From Cudoniella acicularis (lineage: Eukaryota; Ascomycota; Leotiomycetes; Helotiales; Helotiaceae): a stretch of DNA of 20,853 nucleotides. Location: contig JAAMPI010001030.1 of assembly GCA_013054445.1 (NCBI GenBank), forward strand, positions 1 to 20,853, in the 5' to 3' direction. Made by a program: the position numbers and the translations under genes. Under the pieces are notes generated by a model that was not told where the DNA came from, did not search any database, and saw only the letters and a list, made by a program, of their open reading frames with translations. Within the stretch, counting starts at the first letter, position 1. Each line of letters opens with the position of its first letter. Positions 1 to 10,041 of this stretch are shown here, piece by piece.

Positions 1-713
1 AGTCTCGTGAGGTACAACGTCTTCTTATGGCTAAGTCCCGTAAACACAAATTTAACACTATGAGGATAGTATAGACACCCGTTCGATCGTTGCGCCTGAT
101 GAGTAGGTAGGTTAGCTTCAAGGTGGAGTATCCGAGTAGCACTAGAAAAAGGAGACGTCAGATTTGAATGGCAAAACATCGGCGCGCCTTGGCCCATGGG
201 GGAACCAACCACAGCTCCACTTTTCTTAGTTTGGATACTATGAAGCTTGATTCCACCTCCAGTCTTGCTTTATTTCTCCGAATGTCCCAGTACCGCCTAT
301 TTTCAGCTTACAATTGCCCCCAAAAACTTTCAACACTGGCCAAAACTCTTTCGGAATTTTTGTAGTCATTACGACAAATTTCCACACATTTAGATTCGTA
401 CACTTATATGTAGTAGAACAATAAATTGGATGTTATAACTCCTGGCAAACCAAGAGCTCATTTTGAAAAATTCTGTCCGGATCATGAAAATATACTGAAC
501 GGGATAAAATTTCTATGGCAGGTTTTCTAACGAGAGTGATTCTAAAGACTCTGGAAAAACATTGTTTCGTACAATAATAGAAAGAGTTTGAAACCAGTCG
601 CTCGTTATTTCGAACGAAGAAGGTTCTTGCACGCGCGACTTGCGCAGGAAGGGAGAAGTGAAGAAAAAAACCCAACCACCAAAATATACAGTTCATTCGA
701 AGAGAATTTTCCC
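1..713. other. No supported gene; 3' flank of the GH3 gene
   Basis: Only short open frames with no recognisable protein character occur here (for example 168-365 on the plus strand). The stretch lies downstream of the stop codon of the minus-strand beta-glucosidase, so part of it is probably that gene's 3' untranslated region. The only polyadenylation-like hexamer I noticed on that strand (AATAAA, near 271-276) is over 400 bp past the stop, so I do not assign it. I saw no RNA gene or repeat. Confidence 0.6.
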
Positions 714-3376
714 TCACAGCCCACTCCACCAGTACGTCTTCCCAACTTCAAATGCACCCTGGAGACAACAACTCTGCGCCTCAATCCTCGAGCTATCCGA
801 AACAAACACCTTATAACCCCCCTTCTCACACACCCACTGCTCCATCCTCTCATCAAAATAACTGCACGCATACTTGAGCGGTATCTCAATCTTCACTACC
901 TGCTCTTCCCCCCTCTTCAAAAACACTTTACTAAACCCCTTCAACTCCTTCACCGGTCTCCGAATCCCAGGTTCATCTTGACTCACGTAAACCTGCACGA
1001 CTTGCGCTCCATCAACAACACCCGTATTCGATACCTTAATTGAAACTTTCAAAATCGCATCGCCGTTCTCAATATGTAATTCGGAGAATTGGAACGTGGT
1101 GTAGCTGAGACCGTGGCCGAAAGGGAAGTTGACTGGTCGCTTGAGCATCTCGTACCATCGATAACCAATGTAGACATCTTCACCGTAGAGGACTCGTCCG
1201 CCTTCACTTCTGAAGTTTAAGAAAGCCGGATTGTCTTCGTTCTTGATAGGGAAGGAGAGGGAGAGCTTGCCGCTGGGATTCACGTCTCCGAATAGCACAT
1301 CTGCGATGCTGTTGCCGGCCTCGTTGCCACCGTACCAGGCATGAATGAGAGCAGAGACATCGGAGAGCCATGGCATTTCAACTGGTGTGCTGGATTGGAG
1401 AACCACCGCTGTACTAGTATTTGCTGCCGCCACTGCAGTTGTGAGTTTGTTGAGATAGGCTGGTAGCGTCATGTCTGGACGATCGAATCCTTCACTCTCC
1501 CAGTCCATATTGAGGCCAATACATAAGATGACTTGATCGAATTCCTTGGCCAGTGCTGCAGCTTTGAGGATTTCCTCCTCGGGATTAATCTTCCAAGCTC
1601 CGCCGATCCTGACAGCCCCACCACCAAATACGACACCACGTGGAGAAAGTTTGCTCGCGGGAGCGCTGACGAACTCTACTCTAATATGATAGATCTCGCC
1701 TTTCTTCATCGGAACCAAGGCTTTCTCTTCTGCAGAACCACATCCCAGAAATGCCGAACCCTGTCTTTGGATTTCGGTGAGGTCCAGAACGATCTTATTA
1801 TTGACAAACACTTGTGCGGCGCCGTATACACAAACTCCTATCTCATACTCACCATCTCGGTCTGCAGCAAGGAAGCCTTCAATGTCCGCATACCAGAGAT
1901 CGCTCGTTATCCGAGGATTCTTGTAATCCACGAACATCATGCTTGCTGTTTCAAATTTGAGGGTGTCGACAGACTGGCGGTCTTTTACTGCAGGCGACTC
2001 GTTATAAGCAACAAACGCAACACCTTTGAGCGAACCATCAGGTAAGCTGCTGAGTTGAGGTCCAATATCAGGAAGCTCTTTGTGAGAGTAGGCGCCAATT
2101 GTGAAGGTGACATTCTCGTCACCAATTTTGCTGGTGATGCCTTCAAGTGGGGTCACTGCGTAGTAAGGACGCAGGGCTGCTGATCCGCCTCCGCAAAATG
2201 TCGATGTGATGGCGTTTGGGCCAATGACAAGAGTCTACATAAATCAGCGATGTTCGGTGAATAGACTGTTTGGATAATTACCTTCTTCTCTTTCTCCAGT
2301 GGAAGAATATTCCCACCGTTCTTGAGCAGCACAATCGACTCTGCTGCCAGCCGTCTGAGCAGTGCTGCAGTTTCCGGTGTGTTTCGTGTAGTCTCTGGTG
2401 CGTTTTCGGGAATACCAGACTTTGCACACTCATTAACGAGATTTAAAACCTCACGAGTACAGTCGTCGAGCGCTCGTGGGCGTAGTTTATTAGTGGCTGC
2501 GGCAAGAACAGCCGCCGGGCCTCTCCAACGTGAGGGGCCAGGCATTTCAAGATCTAAACCAGCATTAATTGCCTCTGATGTCGAATATGTTCTACCCCTA
2601 GAATACATTAGTAATCGAAACAAGGCCTCTCGGTTGGATCACATACCAATCACTCATGATCAATCCCTTCCAACCCCATTCTCCTCTCAAGATGTCCTTT
2701 AGGAACTTCGGATTCTCAGCAACATGTAAGCCATTGACTTTGTTGTACGAAGTCATGATGGCCTTTGGCTTCGAATCTCGGATCGCAAGCTGAAATGGGA
2801 GCAGGTAGATCTCTCTAAGGGCCCTTTCCGTTACGATTGAGTCGACTTTATTTCGTTCGTGTTCCTGGTCATTGCAAACAAAGTGCTTTAGCGTCGCGAC
2901 GATGTCCTCTTCCTGAATTCCGTTGATCAAAGCTGCTGCCCCTAAGCCGGCAAGCACGGGATCTTCACTGAACGACTCAAAGCCTCTTCCTCCAAGTGGT
3001 CCGCGTTGCATGTTGATCGTTGGTCCGAGGAGAACATGGGCACCTTTAGCCTTTGCCTCACTTCCCATCAATCGTCCAGCTGTGGAGAGAAGCTCTTTAT
3101 CGAATGTTGATGCTAGGGCAGTGCCACAAGGAAAGCATGCGGCCGGAACACCATTGAAAAATTTGGTGCCTCGCACCCCATTTGGGCCGTCTGAGAGTCT
3201 TAGAGAAGGGATTCCATGCTGTGGCAAGCTCTTTGTGTGCCAGAAATCAATTCCTGTTGTGAAAGTCAGAATACGATGTTCAAGATAAGGATAGTTGAAA
3301 CAATACCTGCTAGTAGAGAGACCTTTTCTCGGTCTGTGAGCTTTAATAATACAGATTCTACATCTATCGAAGCCAT
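714..3376 (-). CDS. GH3 beta-glucosidase with PA14 domain, 837 aa, four exons
   Basis: Hydrolyses terminal beta-linked glucose from cello-oligosaccharides or glucosides. Exons I derive on the minus strand: 3376-3307, 3253-2647, 2597-2282, 2234-714. The introns are 53, 49 and 47 bp with GT-AG ends, and every phase matches. The product has the SDGPNGVRG region at 44-52, [11 protein letters not shown] at 112-122, [12 protein letters not shown] at 146-157, and the nucleophile Asp225 in MSDW. A PA14-like insertion lies at about 397-540. After it, [10 protein letters not shown] (from about 576) carries the acid/base glutamate, either Glu577 or Glu579. A fibronectin-III-like C-terminal domain ends the protein. 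The length is normal for the fungal PA14-containing class (about 830-860 aa). The N-terminus [18 protein letters not shown] has no signal peptide, so the enzyme is probably intracellular or cell-associated, acting on imported oligosaccharides or glycosides. Substrate preference cannot be read from sequence. No key residue is missing. Confidence 0.95.
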
Positions 3377-3680
3377 AATGGAACGCTTAGGAATGAAAAA
3401 CAAATTCGCAAACTCAAGATTTGAAGTAGACGATAGAAAGAGCCAAATTTGGGAGTGCAGTGAGTGCAGCAAGTATTGCAGGCTTGAGAGCTTATAATTC
3501 TGGGTGAGATTCACGACAAAATGTACAACGTAGGAATCGCAACTTGAAAGAGGAAATACATCACATTTGATCAAAACGGTTCCCCACAGAATTTGATCTC
3601 GTCATCACCAACAACCAAGAATCCAGTGATAAAACTCACATCAACAGTGGGTAGGCGGCTCCATATACCAAGGTACTTAC

Positions 3681-3815
3681 TTAAAGCCCCTCCAAGCCAA
3701 ACCGAGGATCATCCGGAGAATCAACGACGAAAAGCCGGAAACCTCGCTCGGCAGGATAAGCGGCAACAGCATCAATTGGTTTCAACGGGCTCACTTCGGC
3801 AAATGGCATGAGCAT
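3681..3815 (-). CDS. Possible 44-codon small ORF or terminal exon, unrecognised
   Basis: On the minus strand an ATG at 3815 opens a frame that reads MLMPFAEVSPLKPIDAVAAY and closes at a TAA ending at 3681. The composition is protein-like, with mixed hydrophobic and acidic residues and the segment FVVDSPDDPRFGLEG. The frame stays open upstream of the ATG as far as a TAG in ATCTAG, which could itself be a splice acceptor. A perfect GTAAGT donor begins at the base after the stop codon, as if a 3' untranslated intron followed. It may be the last exon or relic of a gene whose earlier part lay in 3848-4193. I recognise no family. It could equally be chance. Confidence 0.2.
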   Translation of the reverse strand: MLMPFAEVSPLKPIDAVAAYPAERGFRLFVVDSPDDPRFGLEGL

Positions 3816-4175
3816 GTCTCGAGAATCTGTACTAAGGAGGGTCTAGATCATTGACTTGTCAATAGTTGTTTACAATCTGACTTTATCAAGAGGTTGTGAT
3901 ACGCTCTCGGACTTATGAATCCGATGGTCCTGAAATTGTGGTCTCTGGCGGGCCGGCGGCCTTGTCCGTAGATCTTCGGCCGCTGTCTGTCTGGAGCGCC
4001 GCTATCAAAGTGGATCCTCCCGACGCGTGAAAGATTTGTTGAAGCGTTGGATCGGGATGAGAACCAACAAAAGCCAGACATGGTTGGATGGAGGAGTGAG
4101 AAGAGAGAGGCTGTGACACTTGAAATAGATGTTGAAGCCTGAGGCTCTAGAGATGAGCATGTGACCGGGGTGCAG

Positions 4176-4196
4176 CACGTGCCGTTTTACCACGTG
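4176..4196. promoter_or_regulatory. Paired CACGTG E-boxes
   Basis: Two perfect CACGTG palindromes (4176-4181 and 4191-4196) lie 15 bp apart start to start and are flanked as GCACGTG and CACGTGC, making an inverted repeat. CACGTG is the core bound by fungal bHLH factors such as Cbf1/Pho4 or SREBP-type proteins. The nearest promoter in the right orientation is that of the beta-glucosidase, about 800 bp away. The role is inferred; only the sequence is certain. Confidence 0.35.
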
Positions 4197-5005
4197 CAGC
4201 TAGAACATGTGAAGCTCACACCCTGCTCCTCGAGCTCAAGAGGTTAGGTCTATGTGACCCTATCTCGTGCGCCTCAACAATGAACATGCTGTAACGCGAC
4301 GATGAGAAAACTGACCACCCTGTTTTCAGCCCTACTGGGCCAATTCTGCCCAGCGCCCACATCACCTCCCACTTTAATGTCGTATCACCTAATCTAAATC
4401 ACACAAAACTAGTACTACGGTACACAAGCGGTGGAAACGGACAATCAAGCTTAAAACTATCTTAACACCATGCAGTTACAAAGATAGGAAAATGGCGCTT
4501 GCCAGTGTATCACAGCCAACTCCCTCTCCTCGCCCACCCAAACAAGTTGACACCCTGTTTACTTTTATGCACAACTTACTTCCAACATCAATCTCTCAGA
4601 ACAGGACACTTCCAATTTTAAATTTTAGAAATGGCTAGAATTTTTCTGAGCAAGTGTCCGAAAAGATCACTCATCTGTTGTCTGGAGAAGCTAGGTGAAA
4701 GTTAGCGGAGGAAGCTTGATTCTAGTTCGGCTAACTTACCTGTTTTCAGAGGCCGGAGAGTATAATTTGCCACTTAGGCTTTCTTCCTCCTTTCTCCTCT
4801 TCGCAGTTCGGTTCGGTTCGCGCCGATTACGGAGGACCGAACGGGAACTGCTAAAGAGGGCGGGGCCGGAGGGGTTATTGTCGTGATGTGATGTGCAGTG
4901 CAGCTTACGGCGGGAATACCCTCAACTCAGCAATTCAACTTCCATCAAACAAACACTGTAATAAAAGACTCCCAGAAATGCAAGGCAATATCCATCAAAA
5001 GCTCT

Positions 5006-5659
5006 TCAACCCTGAACCACGAAGCCGTGTGTTCTCAGATACTCCTTCAGGTAAGAGATCGTGTTGTCTTTGTGCTTGAGCGCCATGTTCTTCTCGACTA
5101 TGGCTGCTTTCTTCTCAGTGATCTCCCGGTTTTTCTCGACTAGAGCTCTGTTCTTCTCCGCCAGTCGTCCTTCGTTCAAACGATTGATTTCGTCCATCTC
5201 AGCAAGTCTGACTCTCAGAACTTCCACCTCTTGAACTTTTTGTTCGTAGCTGAGGCGATATCCTTCAGCATCTTCTCTCTTCCCGGTCAAACCTCTCTTC
5301 ATCAAGCGTAACTTCTCCTCCAATCTCTCACTCTTCTTCTCCTCGTCATCGAGCAAGTCCTCCAGGCGTCGGACCTCTCGAATTTCGTTGTCCAATTGTG
5401 TCTGAATGTTGTGACAGTTGTAATGTTCCGCAGAGAGACGTTCATTCTCTCTCTGTAGATTCCAGGCGTTGCGTTGTTCGAAACTTAGTCGGGTTTGGAG
5501 ACGACCGACCTCAGCTTGAAGAGCATCATATCGTTCTTCGGCTTCAATGAGCTCGCGGGATGAAGAACGCCGTTCGCGGGATGAGGATCGTCGGATGACC
5601 AGGCGTTCGTGCCCATGGCGGTCCCGCTCAACATAAGCGGAGCCACGTCTATTGGACAT
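5006..5659 (-). CDS. Hypothetical coiled-coil protein, 217 aa
   Basis: Single-exon gene of unknown function. I place the start at the ATG at 5659 (MSNRRGSAYVERDRHGHER); the frame is open seven codons further but begins there with GTG, which fungal nuclear genes do not normally use. Residues about 23-36 form an Arg/Ser-rich patch (RRSSSRERRSSSRE), a likely phosphorylated or nuclear-import-like segment. From about residue 37 to 205 the chain is dominated by Glu, Arg, Lys and Leu with heptad spacing, predicting one long coiled coil. Residues 168-202 are five near-perfect tandem heptads of the EKNRALV type. No membrane segment, catalytic motif or signal peptide is visible. This suggests a structural, scaffold or dimerising role, and I do not name one. 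A TATA-like CATATAATA lies about 135 bp upstream (5791-5804). Confidence 0.75.
   Translation of the reverse strand: MSNRRGSAYVERDRHGHERLVIRRSSSRERRSSSRELIEAEERYDALQAEVGRLQTRLSFEQRNAWNLQRENERLSAEHYNCHNIQTQLDNEIREVRRLEDLLDDEEKKSERLEEKLRLMKRGLTGKREDAEGYRLSYEQKVQEVEVLRVRLAEMDEINRLNEGRLAEKNRALVEKNREITEKKAAIVEKNMALKHKDNTISYLKEYLRTHGFVVQG
5054..5158 (-). repeat. Five tandem heptad-coding units (21-bp period) in the coiled-coil gene
   Basis: The translated units are EKNRALV, EKNREIT, EKKAAIV, EKNMALK and HKDNTIS. At the DNA level the 21-nt period is still visible, for example GTCGAGAAAAAC and GTCGAGAAGAAC, suggesting expansion by short tandem duplication followed by drift. Confidence 0.6.
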
Positions 5660-7419
5660 TGGAGCTATTGTATTACCCACGTTGAATTGTAGTGGCAGTC
5701 CTCTTGCAAGAGGAAGCCAGTGAGGTCTCAGGTAGGTCTTAGGTAGAGGTGCTAGTAAATGTTGCTATAGAACCAAGGAAGGCTGTTGGCTGTATTATAT
5801 GCAAGTTATGAGGATGCCGTACAGTAACAGTTGGTATTGGAGGAAAGGTGCAGGAGGTCGGAGCAATGAAAAACGAAAGGATATATATCCACGGCTGCCT
5901 AAGTGCCAGGTCTTTTTCAGAGGGGGAGCCTTGTCCATCGCACATGATGCAACTGGGCCGGTGTGCTTCACCCGAGCTCTTTTCCTCTCGGTGACCTTAT
6001 CATGCCATGCAGGGCTGTGTCGGCAAGCAACAAAAGGAACTAAAGCCTACCTAAAGCTAACAGCAGCAGACGGAATCCCAATACGGGGTCATTGCAGCAT
6101 TGAGATGGAGTATGGAAGTGTATGGGGTAAGACCTATGTCATCCCCCACCAAAGAATCACGGGCAATACGGTGTGGCTTGACCTCAGATGATTTGCTCGC
6201 CTGTTGGGGAGGCTGTCAAAGCTTTCCTTACAAGAGTATGACCCTTCCTGAAACGGATTGTGTGCATATGGTGGCAGCAAGGTCTCTCAGCTGTGCAAGG
6301 GCTTGTTTGGATATCACAGCCTGACATCAAGGCTCCTTCGGCTCGCTCCCGCACTGTCGAGGTTGGAGAAACCTTTGGGGATCCAATCAAATGATCCCTG
6401 GCACATTACAAACCAATGGCTGTGCTAGAAGTTGTGTAACGTTCGTTGGGAACTTTGGAAGAGTTGGAGGCGACCCCGAAATGAGGGAGCAAGTCTTGCA
6501 ATGTGCATTCAGCCTCGTTTGGTGGGGGCCAGAGGCGGCTTCATCGGCTACCTCAGCCACAGCAAGCAAAGTTCTGAGTGGTCGTAAATCAGCGAGAGGG
6601 ACGTGCGGCCAGCGCCTCAAGTAGATTCTCTGGGATCTGATGTCAGATTGGAGAATGTGGAAATTGCACTGTGGCTTCCTAGTCACGATCATTCGCTGCT
6701 TTCTGGTGATCGGTGGCTGGAGTTTTGGTGTTGTGAGTAGTGTTCTTGGCTTTCTCGAGGCACATTTCTGAGGCTATGAGTGGAGAGCTGGGATATAGAG
6801 GCTGGACATGAAGAAATTTTCGATGATTGTTGACGCGCGTACGCAACTTCCATAGTGGTAGTCGCCGTGATCTTGTAATCTCCGTTTCAGAACCAGAGGC
6901 AGAACGCTGGGCGCTGCATGTTGAGGTCGCCCTCGCGGTTCTTGTTGGCGCATGCTGCTGGTACTTTCGAGTCACCCGAGTCAGGTGGAAGCGCTCACTG
7001 AATAGAATGATGACAATGAGAACACGAGCGAAGGCCTTTCACAGACCTCCCCGCACACCAAGGCCGTTGTGAGCACGCAGACATTCATGCGCACGCGGAA
7101 ATTGTATTCCAGGGCCCTCCTGTGTCGTGCTTAATCAGTATACTAAAGCGCGAAGATGCAGGTAGCATGCTGATGACTCTGTGGCTTCGTCAGCCTCAGG
7201 GCTACAACTCACAAGTACCCTAAAAGACTATTGGGCTTCGAAACAAGGGGTTTCTGGAATGCGTGTTGTACGTATATCGCGCAGAATTTGTCTTCAACTC
7301 AACAAGGGCCTTTGTGATTGAAGAGTCATAGTTGTCGTATGCGCAAGGCCATTGGGGGCTCAAGACCAACGGTTCTTCCCAAGGTTCCCGCTGTGAGGGC
7401 TCTGTTTGGTCGTTCCGAC
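5660..7419. other. Gene-poor stretch, no supported gene
   Basis: The first 250 bp are presumably the promoter of the coiled-coil gene and include the 12-bp palindrome GGATATATATCC at 5879-5890. Several open frames of 60-130 codons exist on both strands (for example 5799-6191 plus, 6387-6692 minus), but none shows a family motif, and most begin at non-ATG codons. An open minus frame at 7220-7423 could be an extra 3' exon of the candidate gene described next. I see no repeat, RNA gene or transposon in this part. Confidence 0.45.
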
Positions 7420-8262
7420 TCAACGTTGCTGTTTGAACTGATGCTGTGGTGGGTCCTGCTTCCTTGCGTCGCCGCGACCTTCCATACTCAGTTCAGACAT
7501 ATCGGCATTGCATTTTCCTCGCCGCCGGTGTACTTCTAGCCTTGTCGCGGTTGTTTCTGCAGCAGTGCGACGCGGTTTGTTTTCTCGTTTCGTCAATTTC
7601 TCCAGCTTTTTAATGTGGTACCATAAATCGCGGACCTTTTGATCAAACAGCGTCTCGATTTCGATTCGCATGAATCTCCTCGTTCTCACCGAAAGCCACA
7701 ATATTGGCAGCCCCCAATTCGAATGATTTGCATACTCATCTGCCTTGTCTTTCGACCTTAACGCTTCTTCCGTCGGTCAAATATATTCCGGCGCAGTACC
7801 TGAGTGGCAAAGTTTCAATCCACCGAGTCGCGAGCTTTCGTGAAGGCATTGAGTCGATTTCGTCCTCCACCCTTTGGAATTCATTGAAACAAAACCCTAT
7901 AATCAATCGGCATCTCCGACTCGAGTGTGATATGTGTGTTCACCTGGATCGTTCTCCATTTTGTAACCGCGCAGAGTCTGAATTGAAAATCACGACGCGT
8001 CGTCTGCCCTGGAGCTTTGACCAAGCTCCAATTTGTGTTCCAAGTGCTCCAAGCCCTGCTGTACCATCGCCGTGTCCAACTCAAATATGATGTGCGTGTT
8101 TGTCTCGTCGTTTGCTGGCCTCGAACAATTCCTCGAGCTATTGGAAAAGGTTTTGCGGATTCTGGGTTGGTACAAGAAGTCGTGAATTGGTTCGTTCCCC
8201 GTATCTGCGGGTTTTATGAAGGGTCTGCTGTAACTGCTGGAAGAGATGAGCACTTTGAGCAT
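7420..8262 (-). CDS. Candidate spliced hypothetical gene, about 221 aa
   Basis: A low-confidence model built from minus-strand exons 8262-8065, 7977-7944, 7896-7800 and 7756-7420, joined by GT-AG introns of 87, 47 and 43 bp with compatible phases. The most protein-like parts are FNEFQRVEDEIDSMPSRKLA in the third exon and the charged helical segment FDQKVRDLWYHIKKLEKLTK in the last exon, followed by a basic, polar tail. The last intron is unusually short and its acceptor is AAG. Support from upstream is better: a TATAAAA box at 8884-8890 and a consensus GTGAGT donor with a CTAAC branch point form an apparent leader intron on the same strand. I recognise no domain. The start codon and exact exons are uncertain, and a non-coding transcript or decayed gene is a real alternative. 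Confidence 0.25.
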
Positions 8263-8732
8263 GGGCCTGCCAGCCAGCTATGCGGGCTACGCTCGAGTGC
8301 AGAATTTCCGACCCAATGAGACAGACAATCTAGCAATGGCGAGAACAAGGTGCAGGCCTGTGATGGCTTTTCCGCTCCAGTGGTAACGTAAGTTGTCGGC
8401 GCTGGGTGCACACAGATACTCTTTCAAAAAAAAAACTTCTCTTCTTCACATCCTCGGCAAGCCAAGGGAAGCAATGAAAAAAAAAATAGCCCGTCAGACG
8501 TCCATCGACACCCACCCAGTCCACAAGGCCGAAACCATCATGAAAAGGGCCGAGATCATCGCCACTCTCTATACAGCAAACGCTTGCGCAAATGCCGCCA
8601 TCTTTGCAGACAGTTCGAGAGCAAAAGGCCTCACTCTAGGGCATCGAGGATCGGCTCATCGTCCGGGTTGGAGATCTGCAGCTTCTGTGAGAAACTCAGA
8701 AAGGGATGTTTACTATAGAAATGATTCTATGA

Positions 8733-8890
8733 CTGGAGGAAGATGCGTTAGCAGATGTAGCAAGAGGGTTGCTGTTGTCGCAGACTCAAGTTTGAGTTCA
8801 GGCGTTGGAGGTAGATGAAAGTTTGAGGGGGGGATCACTCACAGTAAAATCGCTGAAGATCAAAGGAAGGGAAAGAGGGCTGGTTTTATA
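8733..8890 (-). promoter_or_regulatory. TATA box and probable 5' UTR intron of the candidate gene
   Basis: Reading the minus strand, TATAAAA (8890-8884) is followed about 40 bp later by a consensus donor GTGAGT beginning at 8842. A branch-like TGCTAAC (about 8753-8747) and a pyrimidine-rich acceptor CTTCCTCCAG ending at 8733 complete a 110-bp intron with all four signals in the right order. No ATG lies between TATA and donor, so this would be a leader intron. Confidence 0.4.
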
Positions 8891-9741
8891 GAGAAAAAAA
8901 TTGAGAACCGCGCTAGGCTAAGCGAGAGCAAACATGCACAGGTTTGCACAGGTCACATGATAGTTACACCTGCGGGTGCAGAAATTTTCGCAGCTAAAAT
9001 TCAATTGGCCAGCATAGACCCTCTAATGACATTCAAAAATTGAATTTCTCCCGTCCTTCCATCTCACTCTGATGTTAGAAAACATCCTCATTAAAGCTAT
9101 GATCCAAACAAGCTGGATCAAACGATCTGGATGACATTAACCTACAGAAAGATCGGGGCTGGAGGTCGTGAGAGAGCAGAAAGTACCTCTGCTGCCTTCC
9201 CCCAGCGCTCTATTTTGTATCACTGCCTCTTTTCTGTGCCTCTAGTGTGCTATTCACGTCTATTGCATGCAATGATAGAGCTGAAGATGTTCAACTTCAT
9301 TTGACAACCCCAATGATCCAAGCCATGACTTTTCCACGATCATTCGTTCCATTGGTAACACGATGAAATAAATATGAAAGTGTGGGCTGGGGTTTTGTCA
9401 TTTTGCCGCATGTTTTGGCACAAATTTTATCTGAAAGGGTTGTAGATAAGGTGCTTTGATACATTTTCATGAAGCCCACCCGCGTCTAGCTGCAGTCGAT
9501 GATACCAACACCAAAGGCAAGTTGCGTGTCTTTGTGCAGTAATGCACAAGGTGTACTGCCAATCGAAGAGACACAAGGGCGTGCACATCAGTGCTTGAAT
9601 TTTGCGTTCTCCCCGCAACACAACTCAAGAACTGCTTGTGTGATTCAATCCACAAGAAATTTCATCTCCGACTCTGGGGCTTTTCTTATTCCATCTCAAC
9701 CTTTGTTTTTACAAGAAATTGATCTTCTTGCGTAGAATCTC
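8891..9741. other. Intergenic, nothing supported
   Basis: Short frames only (for example 9297-9479 minus, 9499-9735 plus), with no motif and no conserved-looking composition. It presumably includes upstream sequence of the candidate gene that starts near 8890. Confidence 0.5.
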
Positions 9742-10041
9742 TTAGGTCTTCAGCTTCCAATACTTTCTATTCAAGGACCCGGATCCGCTTATCTCCCAGA
9801 CATCTATGCTGAATGTGCCACCTCCTGCGCCTATTAGTTGGATCCAAGTAGGTTCAAGACGACTCAGACTCATGCTTTTGGTTGCTGCCATATGTTTATC
9901 TACTGTCAGATTTTCCTTTGCTGTCATCATTTCGCAAAGACGAATCGTTACCACACTTCCAGCGCGAAAGAGCATGCACAACTCGGCCATGTTGACCAGC
10001 TTTTTCAGGTCCCAATTGAATTCTATCAAATCCCGCAGCAT
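9742..10041 (-). CDS. Possible hypothetical protein, 99 aa
   Basis: An ATG at 10041 opens a 99-codon frame with balanced composition, reading MLRDLIEFNWDLKKLVNMAE at the start and containing WIQLIGAGGGTFSIDVWEIS near the end. I recognise no family and see no signal peptide. The region immediately upstream (10042-10228) is open in a different frame, with stops in this one. Either a splice or frameshift joins them, or this is simply a chance frame. No clear promoter is assigned. It may be a small gene, a 3' exon or a relic. Confidence 0.2.
   Translation of the reverse strand: MLRDLIEFNWDLKKLVNMAELCMLFRAGSVVTIRLCEMMTAKENLTVDKHMAATKSMSLSRLEPTWIQLIGAGGGTFSIDVWEISGSGSLNRKYWKLKT

Larger units (their letters stand above)
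3377..5005. other. Intergenic region upstream of the beta-glucosidase
   Basis: This 1.6-kb stretch lies between the start of the beta-glucosidase and the stop of the coiled-coil gene, both on the minus strand. I see no family-level protein in it. It holds a 44-codon minus-strand open frame (3681-3815) followed at once by a donor-like GTAAGT, and three overlapping minus-strand frames at 3848-4193 that may be remnants of one short gene. It also holds two CACGTG boxes near 4176-4196. Most of it is probably regulatory DNA for the beta-glucosidase plus the 3' untranslated region of the coiled-coil gene. Confidence 0.5.

Noticed and set aside
979..985. A second TGACTCA
   Set aside because: It lies inside the coding sequence of the beta-glucosidase, far from any start codon, so it is most likely chance.
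588..1043. A 151-codon plus-strand open frame
   Set aside because: It lies largely antisense to the last exon of the beta-glucosidase, and its Leu/Pro/His/Thr-rich composition is what the complement of that coding sequence gives.
5799..6191. A 130-codon plus-strand open frame with a real ATG
   Set aside because: It overlaps the likely promoter of the coiled-coil gene, has no recognisable motif and no promoter of its own that I can see; kept only as an unproven frame.
7935..8100. Two 20-bp segments (TCCGACTCGAGTGTGATATG type and its relative near 8079) differing only by transitions
   Set aside because: The similarity does not extend clearly beyond about 20 bp, so a RIP-affected repeat cannot be claimed here as it can at 10901-11120.
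8393..8818. A 141-codon open frame on the plus strand
   Set aside because: It begins at a TTG, contains two runs of ten A that would encode lysine tracts, has no motif, and lies opposite the apparent leader intron of the minus-strand candidate gene.
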